Assembly (NCBI GenBank): GCA_009776995.1
Contig: WRMR01000059.1
Span: 1 to 14,319 of the forward strand
Source of the DNA: Planctomycetaceae bacterium
GTDB taxonomy: Bacteria; Planctomycetota; Planctomycetia; Pirellulales; Thermoguttaceae
Direction: 5' to 3'
Length of the DNA: 14,319 bases
Part shown: piece by piece, positions 6,979-14,215 of the stretch
How the letters are laid out: each line of letters begins with the position of its first letter
Position numbering within the stretch: position 1 is the stretch's first letter
The notes under the pieces: generated by a model
The model's database searches: none
Told to the model about the DNA's origin: nothing
The model's input: the letters and a program-made list of their open reading frames with translations, nothing else
Program-made: the position numbers and the translations under genes

Positions 6979-7874
6979 GAATCAGGCGTTTCGTCTACCA
7001 GTACACAAACTTAATAACTTTGGCAAAATAAACAAAATACAAATTTCGTTTCAATAAAAATAATTATTTTTATTATTAATTTTTTACTACAGAAAAATGT
7101 TGATTATTCTTTTAGTCAAACACTTTATTTTTCTTATAAGGTATTGTATGATGTGATAAGTAGAAGAAGAATTAGGTATTATCAGTAGTTCGTAGTGAAT
7201 TTAATTCAGACTAAATGATGTAAGTATATTTATTTAATTATGTTATGGCGATAATTTTTGCAATTCCCAAGTTCGTTTTTTGAGGAAATATTTTTTTCCC
7301 AACAGCCTGATACCGCTTGGAGGTGAAAAATGAGATGGTATGGGTAATTTACGGAAAACACATTAACATAGACGATAATAAACTGATGTGTTTTTCTTCC
7401 TAATTTCACTAAAATATGTATTCTCTCGTCACCCCAATGTCCATCTGAAAATTTTCCTAATATTGTTTCATTAATTACGATCTTTTTTATGATGTTTAAC
7501 TACTTGCCAAATAAAGATTTAGAAAAATGTTAAATTGATATTCATTTTGGGAACTACTGATTATATTTGTTCTTTCTTTTTTGCTCTGTGTCATGTAGGA
7601 AGCGTTTCACAGGTGCGTTGTCCTGCCGTTCCGCCTGCCACATTTTTCGTAAGAATATTCGATTGTTTGCCGTAACCGGGTTCTGCTTTCGGGGTTTAAT
7701 AAACCCCGAACTGTTGCTACCGAAGGACAGAATGGCATTGCCACCGGGAATAACGCGGCAAAGAATCGGTTTCCATGATGTTTTTTCTTGACAACTTTAA
7801 TTATCGGCTTTCATTGATGCGATTTGTTTTCTCATTGCTCCGATTGTTCAGAAACTCCCGAAAGGAGAAAAACC
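6979..7874. other. AT-rich spacer between folD and the zinc-ribbon gene
   Basis: No convincing gene is present. From 6979 to about 7560 the sequence is very AT-rich; from 7590 to 7780 it is close to coding composition but has no credible frame. It holds a perfect 22-base AT palindrome (7053-7074), a strong ribosome binding site with a five-codon frame followed by an AAAACACAT/ATGTGTTTT hairpin (7319-7394), a perfect 23-base palindrome (7688-7710), and a perfect TTGACA at 7788-7793. The TTGACA has no good -10 box 16-18 bases after it. Confidence 0.5.
7688..7710. promoter_or_regulatory. Perfect 23-base palindrome, possible operator or hairpin
   Basis: TTCGGGGTTTA and TAAACCCCGAA are perfect 11-base arms around a single central A. 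It lies about 165 bases upstream of the zinc-ribbon gene and 78 bases before a perfect TTGACA. The tight symmetry suits a dimeric repressor site. A very stable hairpin is the alternative. No T-tract follows, so it is not a classical terminator. Confidence 0.35.
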
Positions 7875-8225
7875 ATGTCGATTACAGTTCATTGCCCCAA
7901 AGGGCATCGCCTGGTTGCCAACGATGATCATGTCGGTAAGACAGGAAGGTGTCCTGTTTGCAAGGCGATGGTTTCCATTCCGTTGCCGCGTACTGGCTAT
8001 CTGTCCGAGACGGCCATTTTGGGCATACTTGGAGTGCCTGCGCCAAAAAAGCACACGATTGCCAACGACCTTGATGACTTTGCGGCGATGACAGGTTTGG
8101 CTACCACAACAGTCCAGCGTGATCCCCACGTCAAGTTATGTCCCTCCTGTGACAGAGAAATCGATACGGGCTATCACATTTGCCCGCACTGCCACACCTA
8201 CATTTCCACACTCAGCGATTTTTAG
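7875..8225 (+). CDS. Small double zinc-ribbon protein
   Basis: The 116-residue product has two putative zinc-binding modules joined by a linker. The first is CPKGHRL...GRCPVCK (Cys7, His11, Cys26, Cys29), of a type often seen at the start of planctomycete proteins. The second, at residues 89-106, is CPSC...CPHC (Cys89, Cys92, Cys103, Cys106), a rubredoxin-like or DZR-type ribbon. The linker (40-85) has no recognisable domain, and there is no signal peptide or membrane segment. The function is unknown; such pairs usually bind nucleic acid or protein. ATG 7875 has AAAGGAG at a good distance; a longer frame from 7824 is unlikely. The gene converges with the primary sigma factor, with 11 bases between stop codons. 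Confidence 0.85.
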   Translation: MSITVHCPKGHRLVANDDHVGKTGRCPVCKAMVSIPLPRTGYLSETAILGILGVPAPKKHTIANDLDDFAAMTGLATTTVQRDPHVKLCPSCDREIDTGYHICPHCHTYISTLSDF

Positions 8226-8236
8226 CGCGAGTCATA

Positions 8237-9910
8237 TTACACTTCAAAGGCATTCGGCGGCGGGGCGGTCAGGTTCACGGCGGCATGGCTTCCCGAAGTC
8301 AACAGTGCGTTGTCAATAAACCCGCACAATTTTCGGGAACGCACCGGGTGTTGCAACTTGCGGACGGCTTTGGCCTCAATCTGCCGGACTCGCTCACGGG
8401 TCACGGAAAAGATTCTGCCGACTTCTTCCAGCGTATAGGTATATCCATCGGTCAAACCGTATCGCAGTTTGATAATCTCCCGCTCGCGATAACTGAGAGC
8501 CTGCAAGACGTCGTTGATGCGATCCTTGAGCGACTCGCGATTCATTTCAAACAGAGGATCGTCTTCCCGGTGATCTTTCAAAAAGTCGCCGAACACGCTT
8601 TCTTCATGGTCGCTGACCGGCTGATCCAGTGATAGCGGCTGGCGTGTCATGCGAATGGCGTTATTAACCTCTTCCTGAGTCAGACCGCAATGCCGCACTG
8701 TCTCGTCGATGGACGGCATGGCACCATATTCCTGTGTCAGTTCGCGGGATGCCACCCGGATACGGTTCATTGTGTCCAGCAGGTGAACCGGCACGCGAAT
8801 GGTGTGACTCTGGTCGGCAATCGCCCGTGTGATTGCCTGGCGAATCCACCACGTCGCGTAAGTTGAAAACTTATACCCGCGGGCGTGTTCAAATTTGTCA
8901 ACCGCCCGCATCAGGCCGGTGTTGCCTTCCTGGATCAGGTCAAGGAAACTCAACCCCCGGTTCCGATAGCGTTTGGCGATGGAAACGACCAGCCGCAGGT
9001 TGCCAGCGGAAAATGTTCGTTTGGCCACATCGTATTCCTTGCGCAACTCATGCATACGCGTGATGCGCCGTCCGAGTGTGCACGGCGATTCGAGAGTCAG
9101 CCGCATGTGGCGTCGCAGTTCGTTTCGAATCGCCTTGATGTGTGGAGCGGCCATCTCGCAACTCTCCAGGTCTCCTGCCGCAGCAAGCCGCTGCATTTCG
9201 GCCAGCTTTTCATGCAACTGCTGGACTGTTTGATTGATATTGCACAATTTGTCGAGGTAGGGTTGCAATCGCTGTGTCCGCAATTCCAATTCGGAAATCA
9301 GCCGCACGGCGCGGTAACGCCGGGCTTTCATCCGGTTCCAGGCTTGTCGGCGTTCTTCGAGCGGATGTTTCCTGCTGATGGCAACGCGGAAGTCTTCCAT
9401 ATTGCGATTGGCGATTTTGCGCAACGTTTCCAAATGAACCGGCAGAATGGTGCTGATGTGCGTTTTAACCTTGGCGTTGGTAACGGAAACCTCGACAGTG
9501 CGGTCGAGGCGCAATTTGCCGATGCGGACCTTTTCCAGCATGTCGATGGCAACACGCAGAATGTAATCGTTCGAAAGAATATGCCGCCGATAAAGATACC
9601 GGGTTTTTTGAATATGGTCGGCGGCTTTCAACTCTTCCTGGTGACTCAGGAGCGGGATTTCCCCCATTTGAATCAAATAAATGCGAATCGGGTCGTCAAT
9701 TTGGTCTTCACCCCCCGACACCTTCAACTCTAACTCGTCCGAAAACTCCTCTTCTTCGTCAAATTCTTCCTCATCCTCTTCCATGATGAGTTCGTCATCG
9801 TCAAATAACTCGAAATCGCCGACTTCCGGTGTGGCGTCGATATACCCGGTCTTGACTCTCTTGGGGGCGGGAAGAGGGGTTGTAACTAATTCGTCAAAAG
9901 ACATTGTCAT
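8237..9910 (-). CDS. rpoD: Primary RNA polymerase sigma factor (sigma-70 family, RpoD/SigA)
   Basis: The 557-residue product contains all the regions of a group 1/2 sigma factor. Residues 36-62 form a very acidic stretch (D/E run). Region 1.2 (DDPIRIYLIQMGEIPLLS) is at 72-90. A long non-conserved insertion, largely helical and basic, spans about 106-295. Region 2 has NLRLVVSIAKRYRNRGL (304-320), LDLIQEGNTGLMRAVDKF and YKFSTYATWWIRQAI, which bind core polymerase and the -10 box. Region 3 is at about 375-455. Region 4 (LSYREREIIKLRYGL, then TLEEVGRIFSVTRERVRQIE at 493-512) binds the -35 box. A canonical region 1.1 is not obvious; the acidic stretch may replace it. ATG 9910 has GGAG ten bases upstream; the next ATG is two codons later. 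Confidence 0.95.
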   Translation of the reverse strand: MTMSFDELVTTPLPAPKRVKTGYIDATPEVGDFELFDDDELIMEEDEEEFDEEEEFSDELELKVSGGEDQIDDPIRIYLIQMGEIPLLSHQEELKAADHIQKTRYLYRRHILSNDYILRVAIDMLEKVRIGKLRLDRTVEVSVTNAKVKTHISTILPVHLETLRKIANRNMEDFRVAISRKHPLEERRQAWNRMKARRYRAVRLISELELRTQRLQPYLDKLCNINQTVQQLHEKLAEMQRLAAAGDLESCEMAAPHIKAIRNELRRHMRLTLESPCTLGRRITRMHELRKEYDVAKRTFSAGNLRLVVSIAKRYRNRGLSFLDLIQEGNTGLMRAVDKFEHARGYKFSTYATWWIRQAITRAIADQSHTIRVPVHLLDTMNRIRVASRELTQEYGAMPSIDETVRHCGLTQEEVNNAIRMTRQPLSLDQPVSDHEESVFGDFLKDHREDDPLFEMNRESLKDRINDVLQALSYREREIIKLRYGLTDGYTYTLEEVGRIFSVTRERVRQIEAKAVRKLQHPVRSRKLCGFIDNALLTSGSHAAVNLTAPPPNAFEV

Positions 9911-9993
9911 GAACGCAAGGCTCCGGTTTTGATCTGGAAAGGAGATAAGACGAGCGGAAAAGACCGGTGATAACGAGTGACTATCCTTTTGTT

Positions 9994-10010
9994 AGCATAT
10001 TACATGCCAA
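9994..10010 (-). promoter_or_regulatory. Sigma-54-like -24/-12 element upstream of the sigma factor gene
   Basis: The minus strand reads TTGGCATGTAATATGCT. The invariant GG and GC are exactly ten bases apart, and the site differs from TGGCACG-N4-TTGCT at two positions. It lies about 85 bases upstream of the start codon. No matching activator site was identified, and one such match can occur by chance in a window this size. Confidence 0.3.
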
Positions 10011-10599
10011 TACTTGACTTTTGTGGGCAAATGCAAAGAAATTATTTCTGATTCTTCTGATTCGAAAATTGTTTGTCCAGGGTGAACAACTGAGTTTTTA
10101 TATTACTTATACTATATGTTGCAATAATTCAACAATCACAAATGAGCCATCTCTTGGTGAAGCCAAATCACATCATTGTCTTGTACCCCGAACGATATTA
10201 TCATGGGATGATCACTGGTTTTTTTAGGGTACTGCAAGAAACTTGCCAATCTTGTGCAAAATACTTTTTGTCACAAACGACTCTATCTTCAAAGATTACC
10301 CATTTTACATATTCTCTTTGTCATTTCAACAGATCGGATAGGAAATTTGGAAAAAACAAGAAAAATATATTTGCTGTGTTGTATAAAATTGAAAAAATGG
10401 GAAAGTATCTTTATGTTTTTCGAATGGCGATCACGCCATGATCACCCTACAGTCATTCCTAATATTATAAATTCAGTATATTATAAATTCAGTGCCCCAG
10501 CCAAAATATGATTAACGTATGATATTAACGCATTAGAAATACATTTCTGTTTTCAAATATATTCTTGTATATTCTTGGAACAATATTGAACTGAGTGAA
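10011..10599. other. AT-rich spacer between rpoD and lutB
   Basis: No convincing gene is present; frames of up to 99 codons lack family features. Small repeats are visible: a 16-base unit (TATTATAAATTCAGT plus A or G) twice in tandem at 10463-10494, TATATTCTTG twice in tandem at 10558-10577, and a short hairpin ATGGCG-ATCA-CGCCAT at 10424-10439. The spacer separates divergent genes and probably contains the regulatory regions of both. Confidence 0.45.
10463..10494. repeat. Tandem duplication of a 16-base unit
   Basis: Two adjacent copies of TATTATAAATTCAGT are followed by A in the first and G in the second. It lies in AT-rich spacer about 105 bases before the lutB promoter and may simply be replication slippage. 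Confidence 0.6.
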
Positions 10600-10628
10600 T
10601 TGACCTTGACGCCGATCTTTGCCATAAT
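10600..10628 (+). promoter_or_regulatory. Sigma-70-type promoter of lutB
   Basis: TTGACC (10600-10605), a 17-base spacer and CATAAT (10623-10628) each match the consensus at five of six positions. Transcription would start near 10635, giving a leader of about 85 bases before lutB. Confidence 0.5.
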
Positions 10629-10721
10629 ATGCGAGTGTTCCATTGAGTTTTATCAAGGGAACCGTAGCAAAATTGTATCATTTTGCAACAGCTACTACAT
10701 CATTTTGGGACAACTATATTT

Positions 10722-12116
10722 ATGTCACTTAAATCATATATCGGGGCGGAGTTTTTGGCGGACGAGACTGTCGGTCTTTGTGAGCCTCGCGGACTGAAAG
10801 CCCTTGCGGACACATCGGAGCGGATTTCCCGGACAAACCTGGAAATGTGCTGGGCGATTGATGATTGGCCGAAATGGCGGCAAACCGCCCACGACATCAA
10901 AGCCTTCACTGTGGCGAATCTCGATACGCTACTCGATCAATTCGCCAAAAACCTGGAATCGAAAGGGATTACCGTCCTCTGGGCGGAAGACGCCGACGAA
11001 GCCAACCGGCTCGTTTTGGAAATTGCGCAGAAATATCACGTCAAAACGGTCGTCAAGGCCAAGTCGATGCTCAGCGAGGAAATCGAGCTGAACCACTGCC
11101 TGGCCGAACACGGGATCTCGGCACTCGAAACCGATTTGGGCGAATACATCATCCAGCTGGCCAATCAACGACCAACGCACATTGTTATGCCCGCACTGCA
11201 CCTGAAAGCGGCGGAAATCGGGCAACTTTTCACCGACAAACTGGGCGAACCGTTCACCGCCGAGCATGGCGAGCTGACCATGATCGCCCGCCGTCGCCTG
11301 CGCGAGCAGTTTATTGCCGCCGACATGGGCATTTCCGGCATCAACTTCGGCATTGCGGAAACCGGTTCGTTCGCCCTGGTCGAAAACGAGGGCAACATCG
11401 GCCTTTCGACCACGTTGCCGAAGGTTCACGTTGCTCTCATGGGCATCGAAAAACTGTTGCCGAAGCTGGAACACTTGCCGCTGTTTTTGAACATGCTTCC
11501 CCGCATGGGGACGGGCCAAAAGCTGACCAGTTACGTCCACCTGTTCAACGGCCCGACGGAAGGCCGTGAGATGTACGTCATTCTCGTTGACAATGGCCGC
11601 ACGAAAATGATCGAAGACCCGGATTTCCGATCCATGTTGCACTGCATCCGTTGCGGACTTTGCCTGAACAACTGCCCGGTTTATCGCCATGTCGGTGCCT
11701 GGGCTTACGGCTGGGTCTATCCCGGCCCCATGGGAACCGTTCTCACATCCAATCTGGTCGGGCTGGAAAAGGCGCACACATTGCCCTTCGCATCGTCGCT
11801 ATGCGGAGCGTGCAGTGAAATCTGCCCGGTGAAAATTGACCTGGCTCATAAGATCGTCCGCCTGCGTCGCAAGGCCATCGACCAAAAAACGAAAGCACGC
11901 AAGTGGCTCGACATCCTCATCTGGAAGGGCTACGCCTGGGCCATGAGCGGCAAATTCCGCTACAAGATGCTCATGGCCTGCATGAAACTCGGCATGAGGT
12001 TTGTACCGTTCCTGCCGTGGCATCCCGATAAACTCGGTCAGTGGACCCGTGGCCGTGCCATCCCGCAAATTCCGAAAGAGTCCGCCTTTCGCGACTGGTG
12101 GCGGAAGAGACCGTAG
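10722..12116 (+). CDS. lutB: LutB-type iron-sulfur protein of L-lactate oxidation
   Basis: The 464-residue product matches LutB/YkgF in order and length. A LUD domain covers roughly residues 60-295 (FGIAETGSFALVENEGN at 209-225). It is followed by a ferredoxin-type motif CIRCGLCLNNCPV (Cys308, 311, 314, 318), the segment GAWAYGWVYPGPMG, then SSLCGACSEICPVKIDL (Cys361, 364, 368). LutB works with LutA and LutC to oxidise L-lactate to pyruvate, passing electrons through its 4Fe-4S clusters at the inner face of the membrane. Here neither lutA nor lutC is adjacent: the upstream side is an 800-base spacer and the downstream gene converges. ATG 10722 is preferred over an upstream TTG at 10683, although the ribosome binding site (GGGA, 12 bases away) is weak. 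The C-terminal 80 residues are basic and aromatic. Confidence 0.93.
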   Translation: MSLKSYIGAEFLADETVGLCEPRGLKALADTSERISRTNLEMCWAIDDWPKWRQTAHDIKAFTVANLDTLLDQFAKNLESKGITVLWAEDADEANRLVLEIAQKYHVKTVVKAKSMLSEEIELNHCLAEHGISALETDLGEYIIQLANQRPTHIVMPALHLKAAEIGQLFTDKLGEPFTAEHGELTMIARRRLREQFIAADMGISGINFGIAETGSFALVENEGNIGLSTTLPKVHVALMGIEKLLPKLEHLPLFLNMLPRMGTGQKLTSYVHLFNGPTEGREMYVILVDNGRTKMIEDPDFRSMLHCIRCGLCLNNCPVYRHVGAWAYGWVYPGPMGTVLTSNLVGLEKAHTLPFASSLCGACSEICPVKIDLAHKIVRLRRKAIDQKTKARKWLDILIWKGYAWAMSGKFRYKMLMACMKLGMRFVPFLPWHPDKLGQWTRGRAIPQIPKESAFRDWWRKRP

Positions 12117-12249
12117 AAGTGCCAGCCTCAGCACAAAATCAAGCCGGGTTACGGGTTCGGGTTTCCCAACGATATTGCGACCACCGCGCTGATGCAGACG
12201 GAAGTTGTATAGAGTGATCGGCGTACCAGTTCCGCAAATAGACTGTCCC

Positions 12250-12379
12250 ACGCCAATCAAGTGACATTTTATCCAGGACAGCATCCGGGAACGCAAGTGA
12301 CCGGTTCAACGACACCGTTCCAGAAAAACCCGTCGCTTACGCTCCGGGTTGCTGTTTTAAAACTTCACTTTCTTGGCGT
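12250..12379. repeat. Palindromic element copy B
   Basis: The 22-base terminal arms at 12250-12271 and 12358-12379 are inverted with 18 of 22 matches; they begin ACGCCAA and end TTGGCGT. The interior is an inverted-orientation copy of 5217-5336, sharing GAAAGTGAAGTTTT, AAACAGCAACC, GAGCGTAAGCGACGG and GCGTTCCCGG on the minus strand. The similarity seems to continue weakly to about 12402. The outer left part (CGCCAA, TCA, ACATTTT, ATC) also resembles the left arm of 5429-5550, which links the two groups of copies. It lies between convergent lutB and the fucose-isomerase-like gene and may end both transcripts. Confidence 0.7.
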
Positions 12380-12466
12380 TGTGCGGTATTTATCCATCAC
12401 GGCATCATACAAAAATACCAATTCTCGTACAATGCCAATTTGGGTATGTGATTGATGAACGCGTCC

Positions 12467-13972
12467 TTACGCCCAATCTTTTCCCTCGATCATGAATTTC
12501 AGTTCCATCAATTGGGCGATGTCACGGAAATCATCAAGGTGATTCCCGTAGAACACGACACGGTGCAGGAGTGTCATCACGTCTCTGCCGATGACATTTC
12601 CGCCCCACTTGCTCAAGAGTTCCCGAGCTGTGGAACTCGTGACTTCCGCGACAATTTTTGTCCGGCAACCCTGAATGCCGGAATCATAGTCTTCACGAAT
12701 GAGTCCAGACGTCACGAGGATCGTGTTATTATGTACCAGTTTCACCCAGGTCACTTCGCGGTTGATATCACGATCCACAATCACCTTGAGCGACGCGCCT
12801 TTTTCATCCTCAAGGTGTGAGCGGATGATGAAAGGAAGCCGTTCGGATTGCGGACCGTCCATTTTCGTTGAGGAAACACAGTGGGCGTGAATCACGGAGT
12901 TCGTCGCCATGTCCATCACCGGGTCCGTAATGAAACCGGGGCGTCCCATCGCAAAGAGAAACATCATCATCGAAAGTGTCGAGTCCATGTCCGCCTCGCA
13001 GGCACCGATGGCACCGTCGTCCAGAAGACGGCTGAAACCAAGACAGGGATAACCGAGAATATCGATCGGGACACCGCCGAGACATTGCATGGCCAGTGCA
13101 ATCGCCCCACGTTCTTTCATCAGTTTCTTCAGTGCAAAATACGTCTTGCACGACTTGATGATCTCTTCACGGCTCGGTTCACGAATCTCCCTCGCCTGGT
13201 TGATCCAGTAATTTTCCGCTTCGGCAATCGCGTCCTCCTCCGGGATCGTTTGGTGAATTTCGACAAATTCCGCCGGCGTGACGTGGATGACCTCCGTTCC
13301 GAATTTTTCCCTGACCTGGTCGAAATCACGGGCTTCCGGGGAACCCGCTGCATAGCCCGGCTGACTGACCAGGATCAACTTGGACTTCTTCATCTTCGCC
13401 GGAACGCGGAGCAGGGAAACCAACCGTTCGATTTCGTTGATGTCGCGTGACGCTCCCAGAATGATCTTTGCTCCTTCCTGCTGCATGTAAGGAACGTAAA
13501 TCCATTCGTGACCACTGTAGGGTTGGGCATAAATGGCGACTGGCAACCCTGTCGAACAAAGGACGCGAAAAGGCGCATCCGAATTACAACCGGTGAGGTG
13601 AATGCCGAGAATCGCCTCGGCTTCCGACTCCTCAATTTTGGGAAGGAGTTCCTGGACGGCATTAGGATTTTGTGGAATATGATCACCGCCGACAAATACG
13701 ACATTGCCGAGTTTTTGCTGGAGTTTTTCCAGATAGGGCGAGAAGACATTTTCGACTGCTTCCCTGGTATCATATTTCAGTCCGGGCCAGCCGCCGATAT
13801 GGCCCATTAAAATAACATAGACTTTGACCGGCGGCTGTTGATCCCATTCGTTGGCTGCAATCGGCAAAGCAACGTCGGACGACGCTTGCTCCCCGAAAAG
13901 AAGACCTGCCGAAAGGGCCGCTGATGTTCCTAAAAAGACACGACGGGAAATCCCGCTACAAAGTTCACACAT
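12467..13972 (-). CDS. Tat-exported L-fucose isomerase-like protein
   Basis: The 501-residue product starts MCELCSGISRRVFLGTSAAL, a twin-arginine signal peptide. The rest resembles the L-fucose/L-arabinose isomerase superfamily. It has a Rossmann-like first domain (VKVYVILMGHIGGWPG, then VVFVGGD and AILGIHLTG). A central CLGFSRLLDDGAIGACEADM segment carries Glu326, and Asp350 in FITDPVMD and His478 in FYGNHLDDF lie near expected metal-ligand positions. These enzymes interconvert aldoses and ketoses in the cytoplasm, so export is odd; the protein may act on periplasmic sugars or have lost isomerase activity. Assignment of the metal ligands is my inference. The start has AAGGAG seven bases upstream. 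Two adjacent hairpins with a T-rich tail precede it. Confidence 0.75.
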   Translation of the reverse strand: MCELCSGISRRVFLGTSAALSAGLLFGEQASSDVALPIAANEWDQQPPVKVYVILMGHIGGWPGLKYDTREAVENVFSPYLEKLQQKLGNVVFVGGDHIPQNPNAVQELLPKIEESEAEAILGIHLTGCNSDAPFRVLCSTGLPVAIYAQPYSGHEWIYVPYMQQEGAKIILGASRDINEIERLVSLLRVPAKMKKSKLILVSQPGYAAGSPEARDFDQVREKFGTEVIHVTPAEFVEIHQTIPEEDAIAEAENYWINQAREIREPSREEIIKSCKTYFALKKLMKERGAIALAMQCLGGVPIDILGYPCLGFSRLLDDGAIGACEADMDSTLSMMMFLFAMGRPGFITDPVMDMATNSVIHAHCVSSTKMDGPQSERLPFIIRSHLEDEKGASLKVIVDRDINREVTWVKLVHNNTILVTSGLIREDYDSGIQGCRTKIVAEVTSSTARELLSKWGGNVIGRDVMTLLHRVVFYGNHLDDFRDIAQLMELKFMIEGKDWA

Positions 13973-14006
13973 GGTTGAGCTCCTTGTGAAAAAAGTGAAA
14001 AAATGT

Positions 14007-14042
14007 CCTGCCGTTTACAGGCAGGTGCAACATGGTTGTTGC
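14007..14042 (-). promoter_or_regulatory. Tandem leader hairpins before the fucose-isomerase-like gene, attenuator-like
   Basis: Read on the minus strand, GCAACA-ACCA-TGTTGC (14042-14027) is followed one base later by CCTGCC-TGTAAAC-GGCAGG (14025-14007), then ACA and TTTTTT. The second stem with its T-run is terminator-like and ends about 35 bases before the start codon. The short stem and the three-base gap before the T-run make it a weak terminator at best. Confidence 0.35.
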
Positions 14043-14215
14043 GCAATCTTGCGATTACAGACCTGATCTGAACGGCCAGCCAACAAAGCCGAAAATAACA
14101 TCATCAGTAGTTCCCAATCCAAGAAGAAATTGAAAAAATTGGTATAGACAAGCCCAAGGTTTTTCTGTTAAAAGGGTTGTGTAAACATCAATCAACCATT
14201 TTCAGGAGGAAAACA

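Noticed and set aside
7567..7791. A 74-codon frame on the plus strand upstream of the zinc-ribbon gene
   Set aside because: It contains the perfect palindrome and ends in a promoter-like TTGACA; the peptide is irregular and Cys/Arg-rich like non-coding translation.
8221..8236. GCGCGAGTC between the zinc-ribbon and sigma factor genes, similar to the element end GGCGTGAGTC
   Set aside because: Only about ten bases match and there is no second arm or core, so it cannot be called a copy.
9681..9932. Serine-rich 83-codon frame on the plus strand
   Set aside because: It is the antisense shadow of the Asp/Glu-rich stretch of the sigma factor; the serine run is a by-product of those codons.
10142..10441. 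A 99-codon frame on the plus strand in the spacer before lutB
   Set aside because: Composition follows the AT-rich spacer, there is no ribosome binding site, and no domain-like pattern is visible.
11165..11777. Long frames on the minus strand across lutB
   Set aside because: They are shadows of a gene with clear LUD and ferredoxin-type motifs on the plus strand.
12380..12466. Open in-frame extension of 33 codons beyond the stop of the fucose-isomerase-like gene, ending in TTPRK inside element B
   Set aside because: An open run of this length is expected by chance fairly often, and the matching TTSRK in copy A reflects the shared repeat sequence and not a protein.
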